DNA from: Odiellus spinosus
Taxonomy: Eukaryota > Arthropoda > Arachnida > Opiliones > Phalangiidae
Length of the DNA: 64,000 nt
Direction of reading: 5' to 3'
NCBI GenBank assembly: GCA_963920705.1
Contig: OY987240.1
Location: forward strand, 5,916,766 to 5,980,765
In this document: positions 37,258 to 50,044 of the stretch, in pieces
How the letters are laid out: the number at the start of each line of letters is the position of its first letter
Position numbering within the stretch: the stretch's first letter is position 1
Program-made: the position numbers and the translations under genes
The notes under the pieces: generated by a model
What the model was told of the DNA's origin: nothing
Database searches by the model: none
What the model saw: the letters and a program-made list of their open reading frames with translations, nothing else

Positions 37258-40200
37258 ATGTTGAACTTTCATTGAACTTTGGTATTTTATGTCATTTTTG
37301 CTTTTATAAAAGATATACAACAGATGAAGGATAAGTATCTATGGTGTAGTGTAATCACGTCCGCCTTACACGCGGAAGGACCCAGGTTCGAGCCCTGGTA
37401 GGTACAATGTTAAACTTTCATTGAACTTCAGTATTTTATGTCATTTTTGCTTTTATAAAAGGTACAGTACTTTATGATCTTAAGTATCTATGGTGTAGTG
37501 GTTAACACGTCCGCCTCACACGCGGAAGGACTCTGGTTCGAGCCCTGGTAGGTACAATGTTAAACTTTCATTGAACTTCAGTATTTTATGAAATTTTTGC
37601 TTTTATAAAAGGTACAGTACTTTCTGATCTTAAGTATCGATGGTGTAGTGGTTATCACGTCCGCCTAACACGCGGAAGGACCCAGGTTCGAGCCCTGCTA
37701 GGTACAATGTTGAACTTTCATTGAACTTTGGTATTTTATGTCATTTTTGCTTTTATAAAAGATATACAACAGATGAAGCATAAGTATCTATGGTGTAGTG
37801 GTAATCACGTCCGCCTTACACGCGGAAGGACCCAGGTTCGAGCCCTGGTAGGTACAATTTTAAACTTTCATTGAACTTTAGTATTTTATGTCATTTTTGC
37901 TTTTATAAAAGGTACAGTACTTTCTGATCTTAAGTATCTATGGTGTAGTGGTTATCACGTCCGCCTAACACGCGGAAGGACCCAGGTTCGAGCCCTGGTA
38001 GATACAATGTTAAGATTTCATTGATCTTTGGTATTTTATGTCATTTTTGTTTTTATAAAAGATATACAACAGAAGGGTAAGTATCTATGGTGTAGTGGTT
38101 ATCACGTCCGCCTCACACGCGGAAGGACCCAGGTTCGAGCCTTGCTAGGAACAATGTTAAACTTTCATTGAACTTCAGTATTTTATGTCATTTATGCTTT
38201 TATAAAAGGTACAGTACTACCTGAACTTAAGTATCTATGGTATAGTGGTTATCACGTCTGCCTAACACGCGGAAGGACCCTGGTTCGAGCCCTGGTAGGT
38301 ACGATGTTAAACTTTCATTGAACTTTGGTATTTTATGTCATTTTTGCTTTTATAAACGGTACAGTACTACGTGATGTAGTGGTTATCACGTCCGCCTCAC
38401 ACGCGGAAGGACCCAGGTTCGAGCCCTGGTAGGTACAATGTTAAACTTTCATTGAATTTCAGTATTTTATGTCATTTTTGCTTTTATAAAAGGTACAGTA
38501 CTTTCTGATCTTAAGTATCTATGGTGTAGTGGTTATCACGTCCGCCTAACACGCGGAAGGACCCAGGTTCGAGCCCTGGTAGATACAATGTTAAGATTTC
38601 ATTGATCTTTGGTATTTTATGTCATTTTTGCTTTTATAAAAGATATACAACAGGTGAAGGATAAGTATCTATGGCGTAGTGGTTATCCGGTCCGCCTAAC
38701 GCGCGGAAGGACCGAGGTTCGAGCCCTGGTAGGTACAATGTTGAACTTTCATTGAACTTTGGTATTTTATGTCATTTTTGCTTTTATAAAAGATATACAA
38801 CAGATGAAGGATAAGTATCTATGGTGTAGTGGTTATCACGTCCGCCTCACACGCGGAAGGACCCAGGTTCATTGATCTTTGGTATTTTATGTCATTTTGC
38901 TTTTATAAAAGGTACAGTACTTCCTGATCTTAAGTATACATGGTGTAGTGGTTATCACGTCCGCCTATCACGCGGAGGGATTCAGGTTCGAACCCTGGTA
39001 GATAATATGTTAATCTTTCTTTGATCTTTGGTATTTTATGTCATTTTTGTTTTTATAAAAGATATACAACAGAAGGGTAAGTATCTATGGTGTAGATACA
39101 CGCGGAAGGACCCAGGTTCGAGCCCTGGTAGGTACAATGTTAAACTTTCATTGAACTTTGGTATTTTATGTCATTTTTGCTTTTATAAAAGGTACAGTAC
39201 TTCGTGATCTTATGTATCTATGGTGTAGTGGTTATCACGTCCGCCTCACACGCGGAAGGACCCAGGTTCGAGCCCTGGTAGGTACAATGTTAAACTTTCA
39301 TTGAACTTCAGTATTTTATGTCATTTTTGCTTTTATAAAAGGTACAGTACTTTCCGATCTTAAGTATCTATGGTGTAGTGGTTATCTCGTCCGCCTAACA
39401 CGCGGAAGGACCCAGGTTCGAGCCCTGGTAGATACAATGTTAAGATTTCATTGATCTTTGGTATTTTATGTCATTTTTGTTTTTATAAAAGATATACAAC
39501 AGAAGGGTAAGTATCCATGGTGTAGTGGTTATCACGTCCGCCTCACACGCGGAAGGACCTAGGTTCGAGCCCTGGTAGGTACAATGTTAAGCTTTCATTG
39601 ATCTTCAGTATTTTATGTAATTTTTGCTTTTATAAAAGATATACAACAGGTGAAGGATAAGTATCTATGGCGTAGTGGTTATCCGGTCCGCCTAACGCTC
39701 GGAAGGACCGAGGTTCGAGTCCTGGTAGATACAATGTTAAGCTATCATTGATCTTTGGGATTTTATGTCATTTTTGCTTTTATAAAAGATATACAACAGA
39801 AGGTGTCCGCCTTACACGCGGAAGGACCCAGGTTCGAGCCCTGGTAGGTACAATGTTGAACTTTCATTGAACTTTGGTATTTTATGTCATTTTTGCTTTT
39901 ATAAAAGATATACAACAGATGAAGGATAAGTATCTATGGTGTAGTGTAATCACGTCCGCCTTACACGCGGAAGGACCCAGGTTCGAGCCCTGGTAGGTAC
40001 AATGTTAAACTTTCATTGAACTTTGGTATTTTATGTCATTTTTGCTTTTATAAAAGGTACAGTACTACGTGATGTAGTGGTTATCACGTCCGCCTAACAC
40101 GCGGAAGGACCCAGGTTCATTGATCTTTGGTATTTTATGTCATTTTGCTTTTATAAAAGGTACAGTACTTCCTGATCTTAAGTATACATGGTGTAGTGGT

Positions 40201-40754
40201 TATCACGTCCGCCTATCACGCGGAGGGATTCAGGTTTGAGCCCTGGTAGATAATATGTTAATCTTTCTTTGGTATTTTATGTCATTTTTGTTTTTATAAA
40301 AGATATACAACAGAAGGGTAAGTATCTATGGTGTAGATACACGCGGAAGGACCCAGGTTCGAGCCCTGGTAGGTACAATGTTAAACTTTCATTGAACTTT
40401 GGTATTTTATGTCATTTTTGCTTTTATAAAAGGTACAGTACTTCGTGATCTTAAGTATCTATGGTGTAGTGGTTATCACGTCCGCCTCACACGCGGAAGG
40501 ACCCAGGTTCGAGCCCTGGTAGGTACAATGTTAAACTTTCATTGAACTTCAGTATTTTATGTCATTTTTGCTTTTATAAAAGGTACAGTACGTTCTGATC
40601 TTAAGTTTCCATGGTGTAGTGGTTATCACGTCCGCCTAACACGCGGAAGGACCCAGGTTCGAGCCCTGGTAGATACAATGTTAAGCTTTCATTGATCTTT
40701 GGGATTTTATGTAATTTTTGCTTTTATAAAAGATATACAACAGGTGAAGGATAA

Positions 40755-40827
40755 GTATCTATGGCGTAGTGGTTATCCGGTCCGCCTAATGCTCGGAAGG
40801 ACCGAGGTTCGAGTCCTGGTAGATACA
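40755..40827 (+). tRNA. tRNA-Val-derived unit with AAT anticodon
   Basis: Loop CTAATGC gives anticodon AAT at 40788-40790, formally an Ile (AUU) reader. It belongs to the weakened GCGTAGTGG class, with C31-T39 and D-stem mismatches. A pseudogene is likely. The duplicate at 42172 keeps AAC, so the change is recent. Confidence 0.55.
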
Positions 40828-41322
40828 ATGTTAAGTTATCATTGATCTTTGGGATTTTATGTCATTTTTGCTTTTATAAAAGATATACAACAGAAGGTGT
40901 CCGCCTTACACGCGGAAGGACCCAGGTTCGAGCCCTGGTAGGTACAATGTTGAACTTTCATTGAACTTTGGTATTTTATGTCATTTTTGCTTTTATAAAA
41001 GATATACAACAGATGAAGGATAAGTATCTATGGTGTAGTGTAATCACGTCCGCCTTACACGCGGAAGGACCCAGGTTCGAGCCCTGGTAGGTACAATGTT
41101 AAACTTTCATTGAACTTCAGTATTTTATGTCATTTTTGCTTTTATAAAAGGTACAGTACTTTATGATCTTAAGTATCTATGGTGTAGTGGTTATCACGTC
41201 CGCCTCACACGCGGAAGGACCCAGGTTCGAGCCCTGGTAGTTACAATGTTGAACTTTCATTGAACTTTGGTATTTTATGTCATTTTTGCTTTTATAAAAG
41301 ATATACAACAGATGAAGGATAA

Positions 41323-41395
41323 GTATCTATGGTGTAGTGGTAATCACGTCCGCCTTACACGCGGAAGGACCCAGGTTCGAGCCCTGGTAGGTACA
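41323..41395 (+). tRNA. tRNA-Val(TAC), clean copy
   Basis: Fully paired TAC member with GGTAATCAC D-loop and TATAAAA at -30. It shows that intact TAC genes persist in the right half of the array. Confidence 0.9.
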
Positions 41396-43321
41396 ATGTT
41401 AAACTTTCATTGAACTTCAGTATTTTATGTCATTTTTGCTTTTATAAAAGGTACAGTACTTTCTGATCTTAAGTATCTATGGTGTAGTGGTTATCACGTC
41501 CGCCTAACACGCGGAAGGACCCAGGTTCATTGATCTTTGGTATTTTATGTCATTTTGCTTTTATAAAAGGTACAGTACTTCCTGATCTTAAGTATACATG
41601 GTGTAGTGGTTATCACGTCCGCCTATCACGCGGAGGGATTCAGGTTTGAGCCCTGGTAGATAATATGTTAATCTTTCTTTGATCTTTGGTATTTTATGTC
41701 ATTTTTGTTTTTATAAAAGATATACAACAGAAGGGTAAGTATCTATGGTGTAGATACACGCGGAAGGACCCAGGTTCGAGCCCTGGTAGGTACAATGTTA
41801 AACTTTCATTGAACTTTGGTATTTTATGTCATTTTTACTTTTATAAAAGGTACAGTACTTCGTGATCTTAAGTATCTATGGTGTAGTGGTTATCACGTCC
41901 GCCTCACACGCGGAAGGACCCAGGTTCGAGCCCTGGTAGGTACAATGTTAAATTTTCATTGAACTTCAGTATTTTATGTCATTTTTGCTTTTATAAAAGG
42001 TACAGTACGTTCTGATCTTAAGTTTCCATGGTGTAGTGGTTATCACGTCCGCCTAACACGCGGAAGGACCCAGGTTCGAGCCCTGGTAGATACAATGTTA
42101 AGCTTTGATTGATCTTTGGGATTTTATGTAATTTTTGCTTTTATAAAAGATATACAACAGGTGAAGGATAAGTATCTATGGCGTAGTGGTTATCCGGTCC
42201 GCCTAACGCTCGGAAGGACCGAGGTTCGAGTCCTGGTAGATACAATGTTAAGTTATCATTGATCTTTGGGATTTTATGTCATTTTTGCTTTTATAAAAGA
42301 TATACAACAGAAGGTGTCCGCCTTACACGCGGAAGGACCCAGGTTCGAGCCCTGGTAGGTACAATGTTGAACTTTCATTGAACTTTGGTATTTTATGTCA
42401 TTTTTGCTTTTATAAAAGATATACAACAGATGAAGGATAAGTATCTATGGTGTAGTGTAATCACGTCCGCCTTACACGCGGAAGGACCCAGGTTCGAGCC
42501 CTGGTAGGTACAATGTTAAACTTTCATTGAACTTCAGTATTTTATGTCATTTTTGCTTTTATAAAAGGTACAGTACTTTATGATCTTAAGTATCTATGGT
42601 GTAGTGGTTATCACGTCCGCCTCACACGCGGAAGGACCCAGGTTCGAGCCCTGGTAGTTACAATGTTAAACTTTCATTGAACTTCAGTATTTTATGTCAT
42701 TTTTGCTTTTATAAAAGGTACAGTACTTTCTGAATCTTAAGTATCGATGGTGTAGTGGTTATCACGTCCGCCTAACACGCGGAAGGACCCAGGTTCGAGC
42801 CCTGGTAGATACAATGTTAAGATTTGATTGATCTTTGGTATTTTATGTCATTTTTGTTTTTATAAAAGATATACAACAGAAGGGTAAGTATCTATGGTGT
42901 AGTGGTTATCACGTCCGCCTCACACGCGGAAGGACCCAGGTTCGAGCCTTGCTAGGAACAATGTTAAACTTTCATTGAACTTCAGTATTTTATGTCATTT
43001 TTGCTTTTATAAAAGGTACAGTACTTTCTGATCTTAAGTATCTATGGTGTAGTGGTTATCACGTCCGCCTAACACGCGGAAGGACCCTGGTAGAGACAAT
43101 GTTTAGTTTTCATTGATCTTTGGTATTTTATGTCATTTTGATTTTATAAAAGGTAAAGTATTTCTTGATCTTAAGTATATATGGTGTAGTGGTTATCACG
43201 TCCGCCTATCACGCGGAGGGATTCAGGTTCGAGTCCTGGTAGATAATATGTTAAGCTCTCCTAGATCTTTGGTATTTTATGTAATTTTTGTTTTTATAAA
43301 AGATATACGACAGAAGGGTAA

Positions 43322-43394
43322 GTATCTATGGTGTAGTGGTTATCACGTCCGCCTTGCACGCGGAAGGACACAGGTTCGAGCCCTGGTAGGTACA
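43322..43394 (+). tRNA. tRNA-Val-derived unit with TGC anticodon
   Basis: Loop CTTGCAC gives anticodon TGC at 43355-43357, an Ala (GCA) reader. The acceptor GTATCTA/TAGGTAC is intact; the only stem defect I see is A49 opposite G65. Its duplicate at 30992 keeps TAC, so A35G happened after that duplication. This is the best-folded anticodon-changed member. Confidence 0.65.
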
Positions 43395-43471
43395 ATGTTA
43401 AACTTTCATTGAACTTTGGTATTTTATGTCATTTTTGCTTTTATAAAAGGTACAGTACTTCGTGATCTTAA

Positions 43472-43544
43472 GTATCTATGGTGTAGTGGTTATCACGTCC
43501 GCCTCACACGCGGAAGGACCCAGGTTCGAGCCCTGGTAGGTACA
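43472..43544 (+). tRNA. tRNA-Val(CAC), clean copy
   Basis: Fully paired CAC member preceded by the GTACAGTACTTCGTGATCTTAA leader variant. Confidence 0.9.
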
Positions 43545-46180
43545 ATGTTAAACTTTCATTGAACTTCAGTATTTTATGTCATTTTTGCTTTTATAAAAGG
43601 TACAGTACTTTCTGATCTTAAGTATCTATGGTGTAATGGTTATCACGTCCGCCTAACACGCGGAAGGACCCAGGTTCGAGCCCTGGTAGATACAATGTTA
43701 AGATTTCTTTGGTATTTTATGTCATTTTTGTTTTTATAAAAGATATACAACAGAAGGGTAAGTATCTATGGTGTAGTGGTTATCACGTCCGCCTCACACG
43801 CGGAAGGACCCAGGTTCGAGCCCTGGTAGGTACAATGTTAAACTTTCATTGAACTTCAGTATTTTATGTCATTTTTGCTTTTATAAAAGGTACAGTACTT
43901 TCTGATCTTAAGTATCTATGGTGTAGTGGTTATCACGTCCGATTTACACGCGGAAGGACCCAGGTTCGAGCCTTGCTAGGAACAATGTTAAACTTTCATT
44001 GAACTTCAGTATTTTATGTCATTTATGCTTTTATAAAAGGTACAGTACTACCTGAACTTAAGTATCTATGGTATAGTGGTTATCACGTCTGACTAACACG
44101 CGGAAGGACCCAGGTTGTATAAAAGATATACAACAGATGAAGGATAAGTATCTATAGTGTAGTGGTAATCATGTCCGCCTTACACGCGGAAGGACCCAGG
44201 TTCGTACCCTGGTAGGTACAATGTTAAACTTTCATTTAACTATGGTATTTTATGTCATTTTTGCTTTTATAAAAGGTACAGTAGTTCGTGATATTAAGTA
44301 TCTATGGTGTAGTGGTTATCACGTCCGCCTCACACGCGGAAGGACTCAGGTTCGAACCCTGGTAGGTACAATGTTGAACTTTAATTGAGCTTCGGTATTT
44401 TATGTCATTTTTGCTTTTATAAAAGATATACAGCAGGTGGAGGATAAGTATCTATGGCGTAGTGGTTATCACGTCCGCCTAACGCGCGGAAGGACCGAGG
44501 TTCGAGTCCTGGTAGATACAATGTTAAGCTTTCATTGATTTTTGGGATTTTATGTCATTTTTCCTTTTATAAGAGATATACAACAGAAGGTGTCCGCCTT
44601 ACACGCGGAAGGACCCAGGTTCGAGCCCTGGTAGGTACAATGTTGAACTTTCATTGAACTTGGTATTTTATGTCATTTTTGCTTTTGTAAAAGATATACA
44701 ACAGATGAAGGATAAGTATCTATGGTGTAGTGGTAATCACGTCCGCCTTACACGCGGAAGGACCCAGGTTCGAGCTCTGGTAGGTACAATGTTAAACTTT
44801 CATTGAACTTCAGTATTTTATGTCATTTTTGCTTTTATAAAAGGTACAGTACTTTCTGATCTTAAGTATCTATGGTGTAGTGGTAATCACGTCCGCCTTA
44901 CACGCGGAAGGACCCAGGTTCGAGCCCTGGTAGGTACAATGTTAAACTTTCATTGAACTTCAGTATTTTATGTCATTTTTGCTTTTATAAAAGGTACAGT
45001 ACTTTCTGATCTTAAGTATCTATGCTGTAGTGGTTATCACGTCCGCCTCACACGCGGAAGGACCCAGGTTCGAGCCCTGGTAGGTACAATGTTAAACTTT
45101 CATTGAACTTCAGTATTTTATGTCATTTTTGCTTTTATAAAAGGTACAGTACTTTCTGATCTTAAGTATCTATGGTGTAGTGGTTATCACGTCCGCCTAA
45201 CACGCGGAAGGACCCAGGTTCGAACCCTGGTAGATACAATGTTAAGATTTCATTGATCTTTGGTATTTTATGTCATTTTTGTTTTTATAAAAGATATACA
45301 ACAGAAGGGTAAGTATCTATGGTGTAGTGGTTATCACGTCCGCCTCACACGTGGAAGGACCCAGGTTCGAACCCTGGTAGGTACAATGTTAAACTTTCAT
45401 TGAACTTCAGTATTTTATGTCATTTTTGCTTTTATAAAAGGTACAGTACTTTCTGATCTTAAGTGTCCATGGTGTAGTGGTTATCACGTCCGTCTAACAC
45501 GCGGAAGGACCCAGGTTCGAGCCCTGGTAGATACAATGTTAAGGTTTCATTGATCTTTGGGATTTTATGTAATTTTTGCTTTTATAAAAGATATACAACA
45601 GGTGAATGATAAGTATCTATGGCGTAGTGGTTATCCGGTCCGCCTAACGCTCGGAAGGACCGAGGTTCGAGTCCTGGTAGATACAATGTTAAGCTATCAT
45701 TGATCTTTGGGATTTTATGTCATTTTTGCTTTTATAAAAGATATACAACAGAAGGTGTCCGCCTTACACGCGGAAGGACCCAGGTTCGAGCCCTGGTAGG
45801 TACAATGTTGAACTTTCATTGAACTTTGGTATTTTATGTCATTTTTGCTTTTATAAAAGATATACAACAGATGAAGGATAAGTATCTATGGTGTAGTGTA
45901 ATCACGTCCGCCTTACACGCGGAAGGACCCAGGTTCGAGCCCTGGTAGGTACAATGTTAAACTTTCATTGAACTTCAGTATTTTATGTCATTTTTGCTTT
46001 TATAAAAGGTACAGTACTTTATGATCTTAAGTATCTATGGTGTAGTGGTTATCACGTCCGCCTCACACGCGGAAGGACCCAGGTTCGAGCCCTGGTAGGT
46101 ACAATGTTAAACTTTCATTGAACTTCAGTATTTTATGTCATTTTTGCTTTTATAAAAGGTACAGTACTTTCTGATCTTAA

Positions 46181-46253
46181 CTATCGATGGTGTAGTGGTT
46201 ATCACGTCCGCCTAGCACGCGGAAGGACCCAGGTTCGAGCCCTGGTAGGTACA
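46181..46253 (+). tRNA. tRNA-Val-derived unit with AGC anticodon (distant duplicate)
   Basis: Same allele at offset 11927 from 34254, within a copied block that starts near 45613. Confidence 0.6.
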
Positions 46254-48164
46254 ATGTTGAACTTTCATTGAACTTTGGTATTTTATGTCATTTTTGCTTT
46301 TATAAAAGATATACAACAGATGAAGGATAAGTATCTATGGTGTAGTGTAATCACGTCCGCCTTACACGCGGAAGGACCCAGGTTCGAGCCCTGGTAGGTA
46401 CAGTGTTAAACTTTCATTGAACTTCAGTATTTTATGAAATTTTTGCTTTTATAAAAGTTACAGTACTTTCTGATCTTAAGTATCGATGGTGTAGTGGTTA
46501 TCACGTCCGCCTAACACGCGGAAGGACCCAGGTTCGAACCCTGCTAGGTACAATGTTGAACTTTCATTGAACTTTGGTATTTTATGTCATTTTTGCTTTT
46601 ATAAAAGATATACAACAGATGAGGCATAAGTATCTATGGTGTAGTGGTAATCACGTCCGCCTTACACGCGGAAGGACCCAGGTTCGAGCCCTGGTAGGTA
46701 CAATTTTAAACTTTCATTGAACTTTAGTATTTTATGTCATTTTTGCTTTTATAAAAGGTACAGTACTTTCTGATCTTAAGTATCTATGGTGTAGTGGTTA
46801 TCACGTCCGCCTAACACGCGGAAGGACCCAGGTTCGAGCCCTGGTAGATACAATGTTAAGATTTCATTGATCTTTGGTATTTTATGTCATTTTTGTTTTT
46901 ATAAAAGATATACAACAGAAGGGTAAGTATCTATGGTGTATTGGTTATCACGTCCGCCTCACACGCGGAAGGACCCAGGTTCGAGCCTTGCTAGGAACAA
47001 TGTTAAACTTTCATTGAACTTCAGTATTTTATGTCATTTATGCTTTTATAAAAGGTACAGTACTACCTGAACTTAAGTATCTATGGTATAGTGGTTATCA
47101 CGTCTGCCTAACACGCGGAAGGACCCAGGTTGTATAAAAGATATACAACAGGTGAAGGATAAGTATCTATGGCGTAGTGGTTATCCGGTCCGCCTAACGC
47201 TCGGAAGGACCGAGGTTCGAGTCCTGGTAGATACAATGTTAAGCTATCATTGATCTTTGGGATTTTATGTCATTTTTGCTTTTATAAAAGATATACAACA
47301 GAAGGTGTCCGCCTTACACGCGGAAGGACCCAGGTTCGAGCCCTGGTAGGTACAATGTTGAACTTTCATTGAACTTTGGTATTTTATGTCATTTTTGCTT
47401 TTATAAAAGATATACAACAGATGAAGGATAAGTATCTATGGTGTAGTGTAATCACGTCCGCCTTACACGCGGAAGGACCCAGGTTCGAGCCCTGGTAGGT
47501 ACAATGTTAAACTTTCATTGAACTGTGGTATTTTATGTCATTTTTGCTTTTATAAAAGGTACAGTACTACGTGATGTAGTGGTTATCACGTCCGCCTCAC
47601 ACGCGGAAGGACCCAGGTTCGAGCCCTGGTAGGTACAATGTTAAACTTTCATTGAATTTCAGTATTTTATGTCATTTTTGCTTTTATAAAAGGTACAATA
47701 CTTTCTGATCTTAAGTATCTATGGTGTAGTGGTTATCACGTCCGCCTAACACGCGGAAGGACCCAGGTTCGAGCCCTGGTAGATACAATGTTAAGATTTC
47801 ATTGATCTTTGGTATTTTATGTCATTTTTGCTTTTATAAAAGATATACAACAGGTGAAGGATAAGTATCTATGGCGTAGTGGTTATCCGGTCCGCCTAAC
47901 GCGCGGAAGGACCGAGGTTCGAGCCCTGGTAGGTACAATGTTGAACTTTCATTGAACTTTGGTATTTTATGTCATTTTTGCTTTTATAAAAGATATACAA
48001 CAGATGAAGGATAAGTATCTATGGTGTAGTGGTAATCACGTCCGCCTTACACGCGGAAGGACCCAGGTTCGAGCCCTGGTAGGTACAATGTTAAACTTTC
48101 ATTGAACTTCAGTATTTTATGTCATTTTTGCTTTTATAAAAGGTACAGTACTTTCTGATCTTAA

Positions 48165-48220
48165 GTATCTATGGTGTAGTGGTTATCACGTCCGCCTAAC
48201 ACGCGGAAGGACCCAGGTTC
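48165..48220 (+). pseudogene. tRNA-Val(AAC) whose 3' end is replaced by spacer
   Basis: After the T-loop TTC the sequence jumps to ATTGATCTTTGG of a spacer, losing the 3' T stem, acceptor strand and spacer start. TTC occurs at both joined sites, so a microhomology deletion is likely. Copies are at 32687, 38815, 41473 and 49824; each is followed by an ATC unit. Confidence 0.8.
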
Positions 48221-50044
48221 ATTGATCTTTGGTATTTTATGTCATTTTGCTTTTATAAAAGGTACAGTACTTCCTGATCTTAAGTATACATGGTGTAGTG
48301 GTTATCACGTCCGCCTATCACGCGGAGGGATTCAGGTTTGAGCCCTGGTAGATAATATGTTAATCTTTCTTTGATCTTTGGTATTTTATGTCATTTTTGT
48401 TTTTATAAAAGATATACAACAGAAGGGTAAGTATCTATGGTGTAGATACACGCGGAAGGACCCAGGTTCGAGCCCTGGTAGGTACAATGTTAAACTTTCA
48501 TTGAACTTTGGTATTTTATGTCATTTTTGCTTTTATAAAAGGTACAGTACTTCGTGATCTTAAGTATCTATGGTGTAGTGGTTATCACGTCCGCCTCACA
48601 CGCGGAAGGACCCAGGTTCGAGCCCTGGTAGGTACAATGTTAAACTTTCATTGAACTTCAGTATTTTATGTCATTTTTGCTTTTATAAAAGGTACAGTAC
48701 GTTCTGATCTTAAGTTTCCATGGTGTAGTGGTTATCACGTCCGCCTAACACGCGGAAGGACCCAGGTTCGAGCCCTGGTAGATACAATGTTAAGCTTTCA
48801 TTGATCTTTGGGATTTTATGTAATTTTTGCTTTTATAAAAGATATACAACAGGTGAAGGATAAGTATCTATGGCGTAGTGGTTATCCGGTCCGCCTAACG
48901 CTCGGAAGGACCGAGGTTCGAGTCCTGGTAGATACAATGTTAAGTTATCATTGATCTTTGGGATTTTATGTCATTTTTGCTTTTATAAAAGATATACAAC
49001 AGAAGGTGTCCGCCTTACACGCGGAAGGACCCAGGTTCGAGCCCTGGTAGGTAAAATGTTAAACTTTCATTGAACTTTGGTATTTTATGTCATTTTTGCT
49101 TTTATAAAAGGTACAGTACTACGTGATGTAGTGGTTATCACGTCCGCCTCACACGCGGAAGGACCCAGGTTCGAGCCCTGGTAGGTACAATGTTAAACTT
49201 TCATTGAACTTCAGTATTTTATGTCATTTTTGCTTTTATAAAAGGTACAGTACTTTCTGATCTTAAGTGTCCATGGTGTAGTGGTTATCACGTCCGCCTA
49301 ACACGCGGAAGGACCCAGGTTCGAGCCCTGGTAGTTACAATGTTAAGCTTTCATTGATCTTTGGGATTTTATGTCATTTTTGCTTTTATAAAAGATATAC
49401 AACAGAAGGTGTCCGCCTTACACGCGGAAGGACCCAGGTTCGAGCCCTGGTAGGTACAATGTTGAACTTTCATTGAACTTTGGTATTTTATGTCATTTTT
49501 GCTTTTATAAAAGATATACAACAGATGAAGGATAAGTATCTATGGTGTAGTGGTAATCACGTCCGCCTTACACGCGGAAGGGCCCTGGTAGGTACAATGT
49601 TAAGATTTCATTGATCTTTGGTATTTTATGTCATTTTTGCTTTTATAAAAGATATACAACAGGTGAAGGATAAGTATCTATGGTGTAGTGGTAATCACGT
49701 CCGCCTTACACGCGGAAGGACCCAGGTTCGAGCCCTGGTAGGTACAATGTTAAACTTTCATTGAACTTCAGTATTTTATGTCATTTTTGCTTTTATAAAA
49801 GGTACAGTACTTTCTGATCTTAAGTATCTATGGTGTAGTGGTTATCACGTCCGCCTAACACGCGGAAGGACCCAGGTTCATTGATCTTTGGTATTTTATG
49901 TCATTTTGCTTTTATAAAAGGTACAGTACTTCCTGATCTTAAGTATACATGGTGTAGTGGTTATCACGTCCGCCTATCACGCGGAGGGATTCAGGTTTGA
50001 GCCCTGGTAGATAATATGTTAATCTTTCTTTGATCTTTGGTATT

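Larger units (their letters stand above)
33686..38303 (+). repeat. Three tandem higher-order repeats of 1764, 1167 and about 1690 bp
   Basis: Repeat 1 is 33686-35449 and repeat 2 is 35450-36616, which lacks four monomers (597 bp). Repeat 3 runs from 36617 to about 38303. Register is exact: 33955/35719/36886, 34254/36018/37185, 34703/36467/37634. Starts 34853-35300 recur in repeat 3 at +2931. A fourth partial copy starts at 45613 (+11927). Confidence 0.8.
40322..42662 (+). repeat. 1417-bp tandem duplication within the array
   Basis: Eight successive unit starts (40322, 40455, 40605, 40755, 40899, 41024, 41173 and the preceding ATC type) recur at +1417 or close to it (41739 to 42590). Part recurs again at 48431-49008 (+6692). 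Confidence 0.75.
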
